A stretch of 39,671 bases of DNA from JAFGPJ01 sp964439135. Lineage in GTDB: Bacteria > Planctomycetota > Phycisphaerae > Sedimentisphaerales > Anaerobacaceae. The position numbers and the translations under genes were made by a program. Positions 17,263 to 25,358 of the stretch are shown piece by piece. Within the stretch, counting starts at the first letter, position 1, and every line of letters begins with the position of its first letter. The stretch is taken from positions 1-39,671 of the forward strand of contig CAYTNN010000009.1 of assembly GCA_964439135.1 (NCBI GenBank). Direction: 5' to 3'. Under the pieces are notes generated by a model. That model did no database searches and had not been told where the DNA came from. It was given only the letters and a program-made list of their open reading frames with translations.

Positions 17263-17955
17263 ATGCTGACAGGACTTTACACTATATCCGGTTTTGCGGT
17301 TGTTTTTTTGGTTATTTACGGCTTATACGCTCATATCAAGGTTAATCGGCTATATGAAAGATATTCGAAGGAACCTGTTAAGAAAGGGATTACAGGCAGT
17401 CGTCTTGCCAGGACTATGCTCAATTCCGCTGGTCTCAACGAGGTCGTTATCGAAGAGGTTGGGGGCACTCTCAGAGACCATTATGACCCACGCCAAAATG
17501 TTGTCAGGCTTTCCCGGCATGTTGCGAGAAACTCCTCTATTGCTGCGATAGGAATCGCCGCACATGAAGCGTCGCACGCAATACAGCACGGCACCAACTA
17601 TCCGCCGGCAAAGTTAAGAAATAGTATCGCCCCAATTGTGGAAAAGGCAGGATACTTCATATTGCCGCTTTTGTTTTTGGGGATAGTGTTGTCCAGGGTC
17701 GCCCTGGCATCGTTTTTTATAAACATAGCGTTGCTTTTATTCCTTGCCATAGTCGTTTTTTATCTTGTTACTCTGCCTGTAGAATTGGAAGCCTCAGCCA
17801 GAGCGATACGATATATCAAAGAGAACAATATAGCCGACGAGAAGGAGCTTGAAGGTGTCAAAAAGGTGCTCAAAGCCGCAGCACTTACCTACATAATTGC
17901 GACGGCCCTTGCCATAGTGCAGTTCCTCAGCATCCTTGGGATGAAAAGGAAATGA
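17263..17955 (+). CDS. Membrane zinc metallopeptidase (YugP-like, Zn_peptidase_2)
   Basis: A 230-residue integral membrane protein with an N-terminal helix (residues about 5-24), the zinc motif HEASH at 101-105 in 'GIAAHEASHAIQHGTNYPP', and two to three further helices, including one near the C-terminus. This agrees with the YugP/DUF neutral zinc peptidase family in motif and length. It lies 33 bases after fixX with AAAGAGGTTAGGTG upstream. Its substrates are unknown in most bacteria. In this setting a role in maturing or turning over membrane proteins of the compartment is conceivable, but only by position. Confidence 0.9.
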   Translation: MLTGLYTISGFAVVFLVIYGLYAHIKVNRLYERYSKEPVKKGITGSRLARTMLNSAGLNEVVIEEVGGTLRDHYDPRQNVVRLSRHVARNSSIAAIGIAAHEASHAIQHGTNYPPAKLRNSIAPIVEKAGYFILPLLFLGIVLSRVALASFFINIALLLFLAIVVFYLVTLPVELEASARAIRYIKENNIADEKELEGVKKVLKAAALTYIIATALAIVQFLSILGMKRK

Positions 17956-17985
17956 TAAAACAATAAATCAAAATCAAAGTCTATA

Positions 17986-18005
17986 ATTCCCGCGAACGCG
18001 GGAAT
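17986..18005. repeat. REP-like palindrome
   Basis: Perfect 9-base arms ATTCCCGCG and CGCGGGAAT are separated by AA, in the short gap between the metallopeptidase gene and the 43-residue membrane protein gene. The arms match those of the palindrome at 220-239. Its position inside an operon suggests a transcript-stabilising hairpin or a mobile REP-type element that landed here. Confidence 0.65.
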
Positions 18006-18045
18006 CTATTATATTTCAATAAAGTTTAAAGAAAGGAGTTATCGT

Positions 18046-18177
18046 ATGACGCTCGGACAATTATTACTTTTAGTGCTGATCGTTGCAGTATTCTGGATCG
18101 CAAGCAAACTAAAAAAACATGACCAAAAAATCGATAAACTGGAAGGCGAGCTGGAAGGCAAGAACGAAAATGAATAG
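18046..18177 (+). CDS. Single-helix small membrane protein
   Basis: A 43-residue protein: hydrophobic helix LGQLLLLVLIVAVFWIASKL, then a charged lysine/glutamate tail (KKHDQKIDKLEGELEGKNENE) that would be helical. It has a good ribosome binding site, GAAAGGAG at 18031-18038. The stop lies 11 bases before the first double-PDZ gene. No named family is recognised. Its place immediately ahead of the mam-like core suggests a small scaffold protein. Confidence 0.65.
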   Translation: MTLGQLLLLVLIVAVFWIASKLKKHDQKIDKLEGELEGKNENE

Positions 18178-18188
18178 GGACAAAAGCC

Positions 18189-19184
18189 TTGAGGGTTGAT
18201 AAAAATCAGGTCGGCAAAAGTTCGAAGCGATACTACTGGTTGGCTTTAGTTATCGGCGGGATGGCGGCTGGTTTAATGGGTTGTTTAGTATATTCGTACG
18301 TAACCAAAGGTGACCACAGTCTTTTGAGTAGTGCTGTCGGTAATCCCAAGGCGGATGAAGCGAATGTTCGGACTGACCCGACGGAGGAGAAGTCTGTTTC
18401 GCCATCCGCTTTTCTCGGAGTAGAGATTATGTCTGTGAATGCGGTTATTGCCGAGCAGTTTGGCCTGTCGAATCCGTGCGGTGTTCTTGTAAACAGCGTT
18501 GTTGACGGCTCACCAGCTCAAGAGTCGGGACTTCGAAGAAGTGATGCTATTCTATCCCTGAATAGCATTGCAGTTGAGGACGTAAACAGCTTCAGAAATA
18601 TTATGAGCACTCTAAATCCCAGTGACAATGTGAAAATCGTGTACATAAGAAACAGGCAAAAAGATACAGTCTATGCCACGTTAGCCGACTCATCCGCCGT
18701 TCTTAATGTCGCTAAAGATACGAGTGGTTCTGACTGGGGTGTATTGCTGTCTGTTCTCGATTCGGATTTGCGCAGTTCGCTGCGTATTCCGGCCAATATC
18801 GATGGGATTGTAATTCTGTCGGTAACACCAGGCGGCCTGGCGGATCAGGTTGGTCTGCTGCCTGGTGATGTGATTACTGGGATTAACAATACGCCAATTG
18901 CAGATATGAAGGACTTCTTCGGCGCATTGTCGTCAGACAAAGACGACAAAGTACTTCTGGATGTTTACAGTCAGGGCACATTACGTTATGTGGCGCTGGA
19001 TTCATCCGATGTCGTCACAGCGGTTGCCAGGACACAGACAAGTCTGCTGGACAGAATACTTTCGGTATTTACTGACAACGATAACGTCATACTTACCGAA
19101 CATACAAATGAAGAGGATGATTATGAAAAGCCGATATGCAAACGGCTCGAGGAATCAGGGGAACGTTATAAAGATGAAGAATGA
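18189..19184 (+). CDS. Membrane-anchored double-PDZ protein
   Basis: A 331-residue protein with one N-terminal membrane helix (about residues 15-38) and two PDZ domains, at about 75-168 (FLGVEIM...GVLVNSVVDGSPAQESGL) and about 181-275 (GIVILSVTPGGLADQVGLLPGDV). It would project into the periplasm or compartment lumen. MamE and MamP of magnetotactic bacteria combine PDZ domains with protease or haem modules. Here the PDZ pair is a separate polypeptide directly upstream of the HtrA-type protease, as if MamE had been split. No CxxCH motif is present. Closely related PDZ pairs occur at 25359, 32118 and 36669. The TTG start at 18189 is uncertain. Confidence 0.8.
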   Translation: MRVDKNQVGKSSKRYYWLALVIGGMAAGLMGCLVYSYVTKGDHSLLSSAVGNPKADEANVRTDPTEEKSVSPSAFLGVEIMSVNAVIAEQFGLSNPCGVLVNSVVDGSPAQESGLRRSDAILSLNSIAVEDVNSFRNIMSTLNPSDNVKIVYIRNRQKDTVYATLADSSAVLNVAKDTSGSDWGVLLSVLDSDLRSSLRIPANIDGIVILSVTPGGLADQVGLLPGDVITGINNTPIADMKDFFGALSSDKDDKVLLDVYSQGTLRYVALDSSDVVTAVARTQTSLLDRILSVFTDNDNVILTEHTNEEDDYEKPICKRLEESGERYKDEE

Positions 19185-19199
19185 TAAAAAGGTGTGCAG

Positions 19200-20135
19200 A
19201 TGAATTTAAAAAAATGGCTTTCGGAAAATATCTTGTGGGTGCTCGTAGCACTTGTTGTGGTTAACTTTCTCATAGTGTACTGGGGTACTATCAATCTGGG
19301 AATCTATGGCACGCGCAGCTCCTTCCTGGGGTGGGACCTGCTGCAGCGCAAGAAACAGCTCTTGCAGGAGCAGACCACAGCAGTAAATGTAGAAGTTGAT
19401 ACGCTTGCACAGTCGGGTCAGCGTCCGAGTACAGCTGCAAGTAATAATCTTGTATTAACATGTGCGGATGATGATTTGGGCTCTGCCTTTGCCTCTGTAA
19501 GGCCTGCGGTTGTCAATATAACTGCGGACAGGATAACACAGAGAAGAGGTGGGCCGGCTTTGACAAGTTCAGTTGCTTTCGATGACCCGTCCATACAATT
19601 CGTTGAAGAGGCATCTCTTGGGTCAGGAATTATCGTTGACCGCAGGGGTTATATCGTGACCAATGCCCATGTAGTAGCCAATGCCACAAGTATCAAGGTT
19701 GTAACCTTCAGTTCGGCAAGAGTGGTTTATCCAGCCGTAATCATTCGCAAAGACCTGGAAAATGATATTGCCATTTTGAAGATCGAACCCGACTCGTCTA
19801 TGCCTACTGTGATTCTCGGAGACTCCGACATGATAAAAGTGGCCGATAAAGTTCTGACCGTAGGCTCACCTTTCGGGTTAGAGCAGACCGTTACGGCAGG
19901 GATTATAAGCGATGATTCAAGAAACCTTGTCATAGACGGTCAAACCTATGATAATATGATTCAGACAGATGCGGCTATTAACAGGGGCAATTCCGGCGGA
20001 CCGCTTATCAACGTAAAAGGCGAGGTCATAGGCATAAACACAGCCATCTTCGCTCCTACCGGCGTATTCACAGGTGTTGGATTTGCGATTCCTATTAACA
20101 AGGTAAAACCAATTGTCAAAGAAACAATCAGGTAA
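19200..20135 (+). CDS. MamE-like membrane-anchored HtrA/DegP-type serine protease
   Basis: A 311-residue protein with an N-terminal membrane helix (residues about 9-30), a linker of about 80 residues and a trypsin-like domain with the complete triad His157 (NAHVV), Asp189 (ENDIAIL) and Ser265 (RGNSGGP). 'VGSPFGLEQTVTAGIIS' and 'QTDAAINRGNSGG' are classic HtrA motifs. It has no PDZ domain of its own; a double-PDZ protein is encoded just upstream. MamE is the protease that matures other magnetosome proteins, and the gene's neighbours (MamL-, MamI-, MamA-, MamQ- and MamB-like) support that reading. ATG at 19200 is spaced 7 bases from AAGG; the GTG at 19194 is too close. An ordinary DegP-like envelope protease is the alternative. 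Confidence 0.82.
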   Translation: MNLKKWLSENILWVLVALVVVNFLIVYWGTINLGIYGTRSSFLGWDLLQRKKQLLQEQTTAVNVEVDTLAQSGQRPSTAASNNLVLTCADDDLGSAFASVRPAVVNITADRITQRRGGPALTSSVAFDDPSIQFVEEASLGSGIIVDRRGYIVTNAHVVANATSIKVVTFSSARVVYPAVIIRKDLENDIAILKIEPDSSMPTVILGDSDMIKVADKVLTVGSPFGLEQTVTAGIISDDSRNLVIDGQTYDNMIQTDAAINRGNSGGPLINVKGEVIGINTAIFAPTGVFTGVGFAIPINKVKPIVKETIR

Positions 20136-20140
20136 AAAAT

Positions 20141-20347
20141 ATGTGGCGAACGATAATAGTTGTAATTGTTGTTTTGATTATTTTCTTGTTTATTGGCGAC
20201 AATATGCACACAACACGGGTAAATATGCCTTTCACAAACGGCTTTGAGATAAGAACGGTTTTTCTTTTGGCCTTGAGCTTTATTGTCGGTTACGGCACGG
20301 CGTCCCTCGTAGGTTTTATAAAAAACTCCAAAAATAACAAAAAGTGA
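20141..20347 (+). CDS. MamL-like (LapA-domain) two-helix membrane protein
   Basis: A 68-residue protein: membrane helix (residues about 3-17), a short polar beta-like segment (NMHTTRVNMPF), a second helix (about 37-57) and a strongly basic tail (KNSKNNKK). This LapA/DUF1049-like layout with a positively charged amphipathic end is that of MamL, a small magnetosome protein required for membrane invagination. It lies 5 bases after the MamE-like protease and before a facilitator, as in the mamE...L-M segment of known islands. LapA-type proteins also occur outside magnetosome clusters, so the call leans on context. Confidence 0.65.
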   Translation: MWRTIIVVIVVLIIFLFIGDNMHTTRVNMPFTNGFEIRTVFLLALSFIVGYGTASLVGFIKNSKNNKK

Positions 20348-20358
20348 ATTAATTGCAA

Positions 20359-21231
20359 ATGAGCACAACTAAATTATATCCAAATCCTGACAATTCAGTT
20401 CAACCATTTATGGTAGGGCTGCTGGCTAATCTGGCGATTGCCATTCTGAAGTTTGGAATAGCCTTACTGGGCGGCAGCAGGCTGGTTTTGATGGACGGCC
20501 TTTTCTCCTTTATGGCGGCAGTGGCTTTTTTGATTCCATGGCAAGCACAGGTTATAGAAAAAAAGCCTCACGATGAGAAATACCCGTATGGCCTAGGCAA
20601 GGTACTGTTTATAAGTATGGCAGTGGTCGGCTTTCTTGGTCTGGTTATTTCTATTCATATGATTTACTACAGCCTGGTGGTCATGGCTGGACTACAAATG
20701 CATGGTTTATACACCCTGGCGATAATGGTCACGATTATATCTGTAATAACCAACGAGGTTCTTTATCGATATCTCGCGGAGAAAACCAAAAGTTGCTCAA
20801 GTACAATGTTGGCCATGTCCGGGCGTTACAATCGCATCGGTGCGTGGATTTCGTCTTTTGTCCTGTTATTTTTAATTCTTTCTTATCTCGGTGGTGCGTA
20901 TCTTGAGAGGATTGGTGTCTCAATCATTTCAATCGTTGTGTTTTTTATCAGCCTTCGAATGGTTATTGTGGGCTTTAGCGGGATTATGGACAAGGTTCCA
21001 TCACCCAAAATCCTGGAGCGAATAAGGGTATGCACGCAAAAGGTAAGCGAGGTAAAAGAGATTGTAAACGTAAAGGCCAGGTACGTTGGAACACTGCTGC
21101 ATATTGATATGTGGATAAGCGTAGATGATGAGCTCAGTATGGAGCAGGCCGATAGAATTGCCCGCCGCGTCAAAGTACAGTTAATGGAGAAAATTCCTTT
21201 CGCAAGAGAAGTGAATGTTATTATCGCATGA
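20359..21231 (+). CDS. Cation diffusion facilitator homologue lacking metal ligands
   Basis: A 290-residue CDF-fold protein with six membrane helices and a C-terminal cytoplasmic domain. Aligned with MamB and YiiP, the four residues of the transport site are all replaced. The helix-2 H/D and D positions are Phe49 and Ala53 (in LMDGLFSFMAA), and the helix-5 pair is Tyr157 and Gly161 (in GRYNRIGA). The family motifs 'EKYPYGLGK' and 'NEVLYRYL' remain, so the gene is under constraint. It probably does not carry metal. It may stabilise or assemble the true transporters, as MamM stabilises MamB in Magnetospirillum. ATG at 20359; gene overlaps the next by 4 bases. Confidence 0.8.
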   Translation: MSTTKLYPNPDNSVQPFMVGLLANLAIAILKFGIALLGGSRLVLMDGLFSFMAAVAFLIPWQAQVIEKKPHDEKYPYGLGKVLFISMAVVGFLGLVISIHMIYYSLVVMAGLQMHGLYTLAIMVTIISVITNEVLYRYLAEKTKSCSSTMLAMSGRYNRIGAWISSFVLLFLILSYLGGAYLERIGVSIISIVVFFISLRMVIVGFSGIMDKVPSPKILERIRVCTQKVSEVKEIVNVKARYVGTLLHIDMWISVDDELSMEQADRIARRVKVQLMEKIPFAREVNVIIA

Positions 21232-21710
21232 TGACGACTAAGAAAAAAGTTTTTATTTTAATAGTTGTTTTGGCTTTAGCTGTCTTAGTAATAGCTGGAA
21301 GGTTGGTAGTATGCGCCAGGACTGCAGGGGTGCCCCACTCTGTTGACAGTTTTGTTTTTAAGTTGCCCAATGAGGCCGGTTTCTACAATATTACCGTAGA
21401 TGAATTGAAGACCAGGATAGACAACAAATCCGACAAGAATTTTATAATCGTCGATATCAGAGATAACGCATCTTATGCCCAGGGTCATATACCCGAGGCG
21501 ATAAACATACCTTTAAATGAACTGGGCTACCGTGTATTCAGCCTGGATAAAACAAAGGACATAATCGTGTATTGCTTTACCGGCGTAACAAGCCAGGTTG
21601 CATGCCAGATACTTGTAAATGCCGGGGTTAAAGATGTGTATAACGTGATAGGTGGAATAAAAGCGTGGAATTATGCTGTTGAAACAAGCGATGGCAGAGT
21701 AAATATTTAA
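21228..21710 (+). CDS. Membrane-anchored rhodanese-like protein
   Basis: A 160-residue protein with an N-terminal signal-anchor helix (residues about 8-24) and one rhodanese domain: 'FIIVDIRDNASYAQGHIPEAINIP' and the active loop 'IVYCFTGVTSQVA' with Cys116. A cysteine in this loop can carry a persulfide. The domain would face the periplasm or compartment lumen. The ATG overlaps the stop of the upstream facilitator gene, so they are translationally coupled. Its place between the facilitator and MamI-like genes suggests a redox or sulfur-handling role in the compartment; if the mineral were greigite, sulfur handling would be relevant, but that is speculation. Confidence 0.85.
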   Translation: MMTTKKKVFILIVVLALAVLVIAGRLVVCARTAGVPHSVDSFVFKLPNEAGFYNITVDELKTRIDNKSDKNFIIVDIRDNASYAQGHIPEAINIPLNELGYRVFSLDKTKDIIVYCFTGVTSQVACQILVNAGVKDVYNVIGGIKAWNYAVETSDGRVNI

Positions 21711-21736
21711 GAAAAATTTAGTAGAAAGGAGCAAAA

Positions 21737-21934
21737 ATGTTGCACATTGTTGTAGGAATCATCGCAATCGTGATTGGACTGTGGGGGATAATGGGCAACT
21801 GGTATATGTTCAAAGATATACTGGTTACTATCGTGCCGCTGGCGGTGCTTTTATTTGGAATAGTGGCAGTATTAGCCGGTATTCGCAAAATGAGAGCAAA
21901 CTTGGCTGCCAAAGAGGAAAGTGAGGAGGCATAA
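21737..21934 (+). CDS. MamI-like two-helix membrane protein
   Basis: A 65-residue protein with two hydrophobic helices (about residues 3-19 and 27-48) joined by a short tryptophan/tyrosine-containing loop (GIMGNWYMFKDIL), and a charged tail. The pattern 'IGLWGIMGNWY...VPLAVLLFGIVAVLAGI' closely follows what I recall of MamI, a small essential magnetosome membrane protein. It stands immediately before the MamA- and MamQ-like genes. It has a strong ribosome binding site (GAAAGGAGC). Identification of a 65-residue membrane protein is inherently less certain, but motif, size and position agree. Confidence 0.72.
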   Translation: MLHIVVGIIAIVIGLWGIMGNWYMFKDILVTIVPLAVLLFGIVAVLAGIRKMRANLAAKEESEEA

Positions 21935-21937
21935 AAG

Positions 21938-22600
21938 ATGACAAAGAAGAGCGAAACGAAAGAGCCCAAAAAGGATCAGGCGGTGCCGCTGACCCTTCGG
22001 ACGCAGAGTTTTTTCGGCAAACTCAGAGGATGCCTTGATGGTCTTGTTAATGGCTACTGTAATTTAACACATATTGAAGCTGTTGAGGCAAAGGAGCTGG
22101 TCTTCAAAAAAGCTGCTGCATTGATGGCGCGTGGTCAGTACGGAAAGGCCATTGACCACTACAACAAATTGATTGGCATGGGTAAAGAAGAAGCGGATAT
22201 TTATTACAACCTCGGTATCTGCTGTGAGCGGGAAGGTATGGATGAGGAGGCACAGGAGGCTTATAAGAAGGCATCTGAGATGGACAAATCCCATACGGAT
22301 GCTGTCTATAGATTAGGACTGTTGGCCATAAAAAATGATGATTCTGAGGCGGCAGTTAAATACCTCGGTTCTCTTGCACGCAAGAATAAGACGTCGTTCG
22401 ACATTATGTATAACCTCGGTGTTGCCTATGACAAGCTCAAGAATTATGAAAAAGCGATAGAGAGCCTTATCAAGGCGACAGAAATTGAACCAAACTACTC
22501 CAAGGTTCACAAACGACTTGGTTACACCTATGAGGCAATGGGTAAGCGTGAAGAAGCTATGGAATGTTTCAAAAAGGCTATGGAGCTTGAAGAGATTTAG
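21938..22600 (+). CDS. MamA-like tetratricopeptide-repeat protein
   Basis: A 220-residue soluble protein containing four to five TPR units from about residue 65 to the end (for example 'ADIYYNLGICCEREGMDEEA', 'YNLGVAYDKLKNYEKAIE', 'VHKRLGYTYEAMGKREEAME'). MamA is a TPR protein of about 217 residues that coats the cytosolic face of magnetosomes. The size, the start 3 bases after the MamI-like gene and the following LemA/MamQ-like and MamB-like genes reproduce the conserved mamA-Q-(R)-B order. ATG with GAGGAGG upstream. Generic TPR proteins are common, so the name relies on order as well as length. Confidence 0.78.
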   Translation: MTKKSETKEPKKDQAVPLTLRTQSFFGKLRGCLDGLVNGYCNLTHIEAVEAKELVFKKAAALMARGQYGKAIDHYNKLIGMGKEEADIYYNLGICCEREGMDEEAQEAYKKASEMDKSHTDAVYRLGLLAIKNDDSEAAVKYLGSLARKNKTSFDIMYNLGVAYDKLKNYEKAIESLIKATEIEPNYSKVHKRLGYTYEAMGKREEAMECFKKAMELEEI

Positions 22601-22611
22601 AAAGGTTCTTT

Positions 22612-23382
22612 ATGGCGATTCCCTTTAGAAAATCAGCCAGCGAAAAACGTCAGGAAAAGGTGCGAGTGGTCTTGGGTTCAGAGCATTTTCAGAAGAAGCG
22701 GTGGCTGCATTTGTTTGGCAGGTTTCTTGCTGACTATTACATGCCCATTACCATAACGGTACTGACGGTAGCTTGTATATATGCTCATATATACTTTTAC
22801 AACATATTGACCATGATGAAACAGCAGATAGACAATCGGTCAGCGCAGGTAGAAGCCGGGCTTCAGATGAGAGAAAATATTGTTACCGGCCTGACAGACG
22901 TGGTGAAAGGGTTCATAGCCCATGAAGAGGGCATATTCACATCCGCGATAGAGACAAGGAAAGATTCCATGACCGTCTCAAATGATTTGAAGAAACTTAT
23001 CGAGGGCGCAAAGCAATTTGCAGGAAACGAGTTTTCGCCGACTGGCTTAACAAGGCTTATGGCTGTGGCTGAGAATTACCCGCAATTAGTCTCAAGCCAG
23101 CCGTACAAAGAGCTCGTTGTTCAAATTGCGAAAGTGGAAAGCCAGATTTATGACAAAAGGCTCGAGTACAGTGACGTCGTGAACGTTTATAACACCCAAC
23201 TGACCACTTTTCCCGGCAATGTTTTCGGGAAGATTCTGCGTTTCCAAAAACAGCCGTACTATAGCTGGGCAAATGTGGCTGAATGGGTGTTTGAAGGAAA
23301 TTCACAGTTAGCTGAACCACCAGCAAATGTGGAGTCAGAGGGCATTGGCAAGAAATTAGAAATTGAGGCTGATTCTAAATAA
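22612..23382 (+). CDS. MamQ-like LemA-family protein
   Basis: A 256-residue LemA-family protein: a basic cytosolic N-terminus, one membrane helix (about residues 43-68), and a long helical domain with the family signatures 'ENYPQLVSSQPYKELVVQI' and 'VNVYNTQLTTFPGNVFGKIL'. MamQ of magnetotactic bacteria is a LemA protein needed for magnetosome membrane formation. It lies between the MamA-like and MamB-like genes, as expected. LemA itself exists widely outside magnetotactic bacteria, but it normally lies next to TPM/YgcG-domain genes, which are not present here. Confidence 0.8.
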   Translation: MAIPFRKSASEKRQEKVRVVLGSEHFQKKRWLHLFGRFLADYYMPITITVLTVACIYAHIYFYNILTMMKQQIDNRSAQVEAGLQMRENIVTGLTDVVKGFIAHEEGIFTSAIETRKDSMTVSNDLKKLIEGAKQFAGNEFSPTGLTRLMAVAENYPQLVSSQPYKELVVQIAKVESQIYDKRLEYSDVVNVYNTQLTTFPGNVFGKILRFQKQPYYSWANVAEWVFEGNSQLAEPPANVESEGIGKKLEIEADSK

Positions 23383-23435
23383 AGGCAGCCTGAGTAAACA
23401 AATATAGAAAGTGATGTACCCTTGAAGGGTAATAA

Positions 23436-23490
23436 AATCCCGCGAGCGGAATTGTAAGTTGTTGTAAAGTACCTTATCCGCGAACGAATG
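23436..23490. repeat. Decayed REP-like sequence
   Basis: Between the MamQ-like and MamB-like genes the sequence contains ATCCCGCGAGCGGAAT and, about 30 bases on, CCGCGAACGAATGGG. Both resemble imperfect versions of the palindromes at 220-239 and 17986-18005. Pairing is incomplete, so this is probably a degraded copy. Confidence 0.35.
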
Positions 23491-23529
23491 GGGGAATTCA
23501 ATTTGGAGCACTATATAAAGGTCTGATCT

Positions 23530-24420
23530 GTGGCGGTAGTGTGTAAACAATGTAATTGGTGTGTCAGGCATGTTGGCGGTTTGAATCTGTTTGGCAATAT
23601 TCTTCTGCTTGCCATAAAGCTTTTAGGTGGAATATTCGGCAGAAGCCAGGCATTGATTGCCGATGCCTTGCATTCTCTAGGTGATGTTATTGTGGCACTT
23701 ATGTTGCTGGTTAGCTTGAAGGTATCTTCTGTTCCACCGGATGAGGATCATCACTGGGGCCATGGCAATGTTGAGTATATCACCTCGGTCATAATAGGTG
23801 TATTGCTTATCTGTGCGGCCATTATGATTTCCATATCCGCGATATCTACTATCGTCACAGGAAGGATGGATGATCCGGGCATTTTGGCGGTATGGGCGGC
23901 GGTCATATCTATTATTGTCAACGGAATTTTATGCAGACAGGGTATTTGTGTCGGCGAACAAATGAATTCGCCCGTGATGATAGCAAATGCCCGGGAGAAA
24001 AGGTCAGATGCTTACACTTCTCTTGCCGCTCTGATAGGTGTTTTCGGTGCAAAGATGGGGTTTATATTCTTAGATCCTATCGCTGCTATTGTTGTTGGTT
24101 TTATGATTGCCAGATTCGGATTAGATACGCTTCTTGAAGGGGTCAAAGGTATATCCGACCGGTCTTTTGACAAAGAGACCCTTGCCAGCGTGAAAAGACT
24201 GGTCTTAAAGAAGGAAAGTATAAAAGATATAGGCCGATTAAGAGCCAGGCAAATAGGCCAGAAAAATTGGATCGATCTTGAAGCAATTTTCGCTCCTGAG
24301 GTGAAAGTCTCGGAAGTAAGAACTACAATCGCAAGTCTTAGAAAAGACATAATGGAGCGGTTCGAGGGGATAGCTGACGTGGTGATCATATCCCGTGCGT
24401 CAAAGCCGGAACTAAAGTAA
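23530..24420 (+). CDS. MamB-like cation diffusion facilitator, copy 1
   Basis: A 296-residue CDF transporter. The N-terminus MAVVCKQCNWC carries three cysteines (5, 8, 11), recalling the CxxC near the MamB N-terminus. Transport-site residues are His48 and Asp52 in helix 2 (DALHSLGD) and Glu156 and Asp160 in helix 5 (EKRSD). 'PDEDHHWGHGNVEY', 'ICVGEQMNSPVMIANA' and 'RARQIGQKNWIDLE' match MamB blocks. MamB loads Fe(II) into the magnetosome and is needed to form the vesicle. GTG start. It is followed 39 bases later by a closely similar gene. CDF proteins for Zn, Mn or Co are alternatives, but the MamB-specific blocks and the neighbours favour iron. Confidence 0.85.
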   Translation: MAVVCKQCNWCVRHVGGLNLFGNILLLAIKLLGGIFGRSQALIADALHSLGDVIVALMLLVSLKVSSVPPDEDHHWGHGNVEYITSVIIGVLLICAAIMISISAISTIVTGRMDDPGILAVWAAVISIIVNGILCRQGICVGEQMNSPVMIANAREKRSDAYTSLAALIGVFGAKMGFIFLDPIAAIVVGFMIARFGLDTLLEGVKGISDRSFDKETLASVKRLVLKKESIKDIGRLRARQIGQKNWIDLEAIFAPEVKVSEVRTTIASLRKDIMERFEGIADVVIISRASKPELK

Positions 24421-24459
24421 ATACAGTTATCATATTTATCACATAACGAATTTAAAACT

Positions 24460-25356
24460 ATGGCAGTTGTTTGTAAAAGATGTTACTGGTGTGCCAAGCA
24501 TGTCGGAGGGCTAAACTTTTGGGGCAATCTCGCCCTTCTGGTCGTAAAGCTGTTGGGCGGCATATTCGGCAGAAGCCAGGCTCTAATCGCCGATGCTGTT
24601 CATTCTCTAAGCGACGTTATCGTATCGATATTGCTTATAATCAGCTTAAAGGTCTCTTCGACGCCGCCGGACGAAGATCATCCATGGGGCCATGGTAATG
24701 TAGAATTTATCGTATCAGCCATATTTGGGGTGTTGCTTGTTTGTGCGGCTGTGGCTATTACCGCAGTGTCGATTACCTCGATTATTCAGGGAAATGTATA
24801 CAATACAAGTATTTTGGCTGTGTGGGCGGCGGTCATATCCGTTGCCGCTAATGATATTCTGTTCAGACATTCCTTTTGTGTGGGCCAGAAGGTGAATTCT
24901 CCTGCAATGATGGCAAATGCTTTGGAGAACAGGGCCGATGTGTGGTCGTCGCTGGCAGTATTGGCAGGTGTTTTTGGTGCAAGGATTGGATTTCCGATTC
25001 TTGACCCAGTTGCTGCCGTTATTGTAGGTTTTATGATTGCCAAAAATGGAATAGAAACATTGGTTTTAGGAATTAAAGGCATGACTGACCGGTCTTTTGA
25101 CAAGGGAATGCTTGCCCAGGTTAAAAAAATAGTCCTGGAAGAAATCGCCATAAAAGATGTAAGCAAGTTGCGTTCCAGACAGGTCGGGCAAAAAAACTGG
25201 ATAGACATTGAGGCAATGTTTGATCCACAGATAAAAGTTTCAGAGGTAAAAAAGATAATCGAGAGGATTAAGAAAAACATAATGGAAGATTTCGAAAAGA
25301 TCGGGGATGTGGTAATTGTGTCCCGTGTATCAGAACCCCAGTTAAAGGAAATATAA
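24460..25356 (+). CDS. MamB-like cation diffusion facilitator, copy 2
   Basis: A 298-residue paralogue of the preceding gene product, clearly a tandem duplicate: same N-terminal cysteines (MAVVCKRCYWC), same length, same site residues (His48, Asp52, Glu156, Asp160 in ENRAD), same C-terminal 'RSRQVGQKNWIDIE'. Divergence is spread over the whole protein, so the duplication is old. Two intact MamB-like transporters plus a MamM-like one and a ligand-less one would allow several heterodimers. No clear ribosome binding site precedes the ATG. It ends 2 bases before the large PDZ/NifX-like gene, so those two are tightly linked. Confidence 0.85.
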   Translation: MAVVCKRCYWCAKHVGGLNFWGNLALLVVKLLGGIFGRSQALIADAVHSLSDVIVSILLIISLKVSSTPPDEDHPWGHGNVEFIVSAIFGVLLVCAAVAITAVSITSIIQGNVYNTSILAVWAAVISVAANDILFRHSFCVGQKVNSPAMMANALENRADVWSSLAVLAGVFGARIGFPILDPVAAVIVGFMIAKNGIETLVLGIKGMTDRSFDKGMLAQVKKIVLEEIAIKDVSKLRSRQVGQKNWIDIEAMFDPQIKVSEVKKIIERIKKNIMEDFEKIGDVVIVSRVSEPQLKEI

Positions 25357-25358
25357 CT

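Noticed and set aside
19200..20135. Plain DegP/HtrA stress protease as the sole interpretation
   Set aside because: It remains an alternative for this gene alone, but the linked MamL-, MamI-, MamA-, MamQ- and MamB-like genes and the inactive paralogue make a compartment role more likely.
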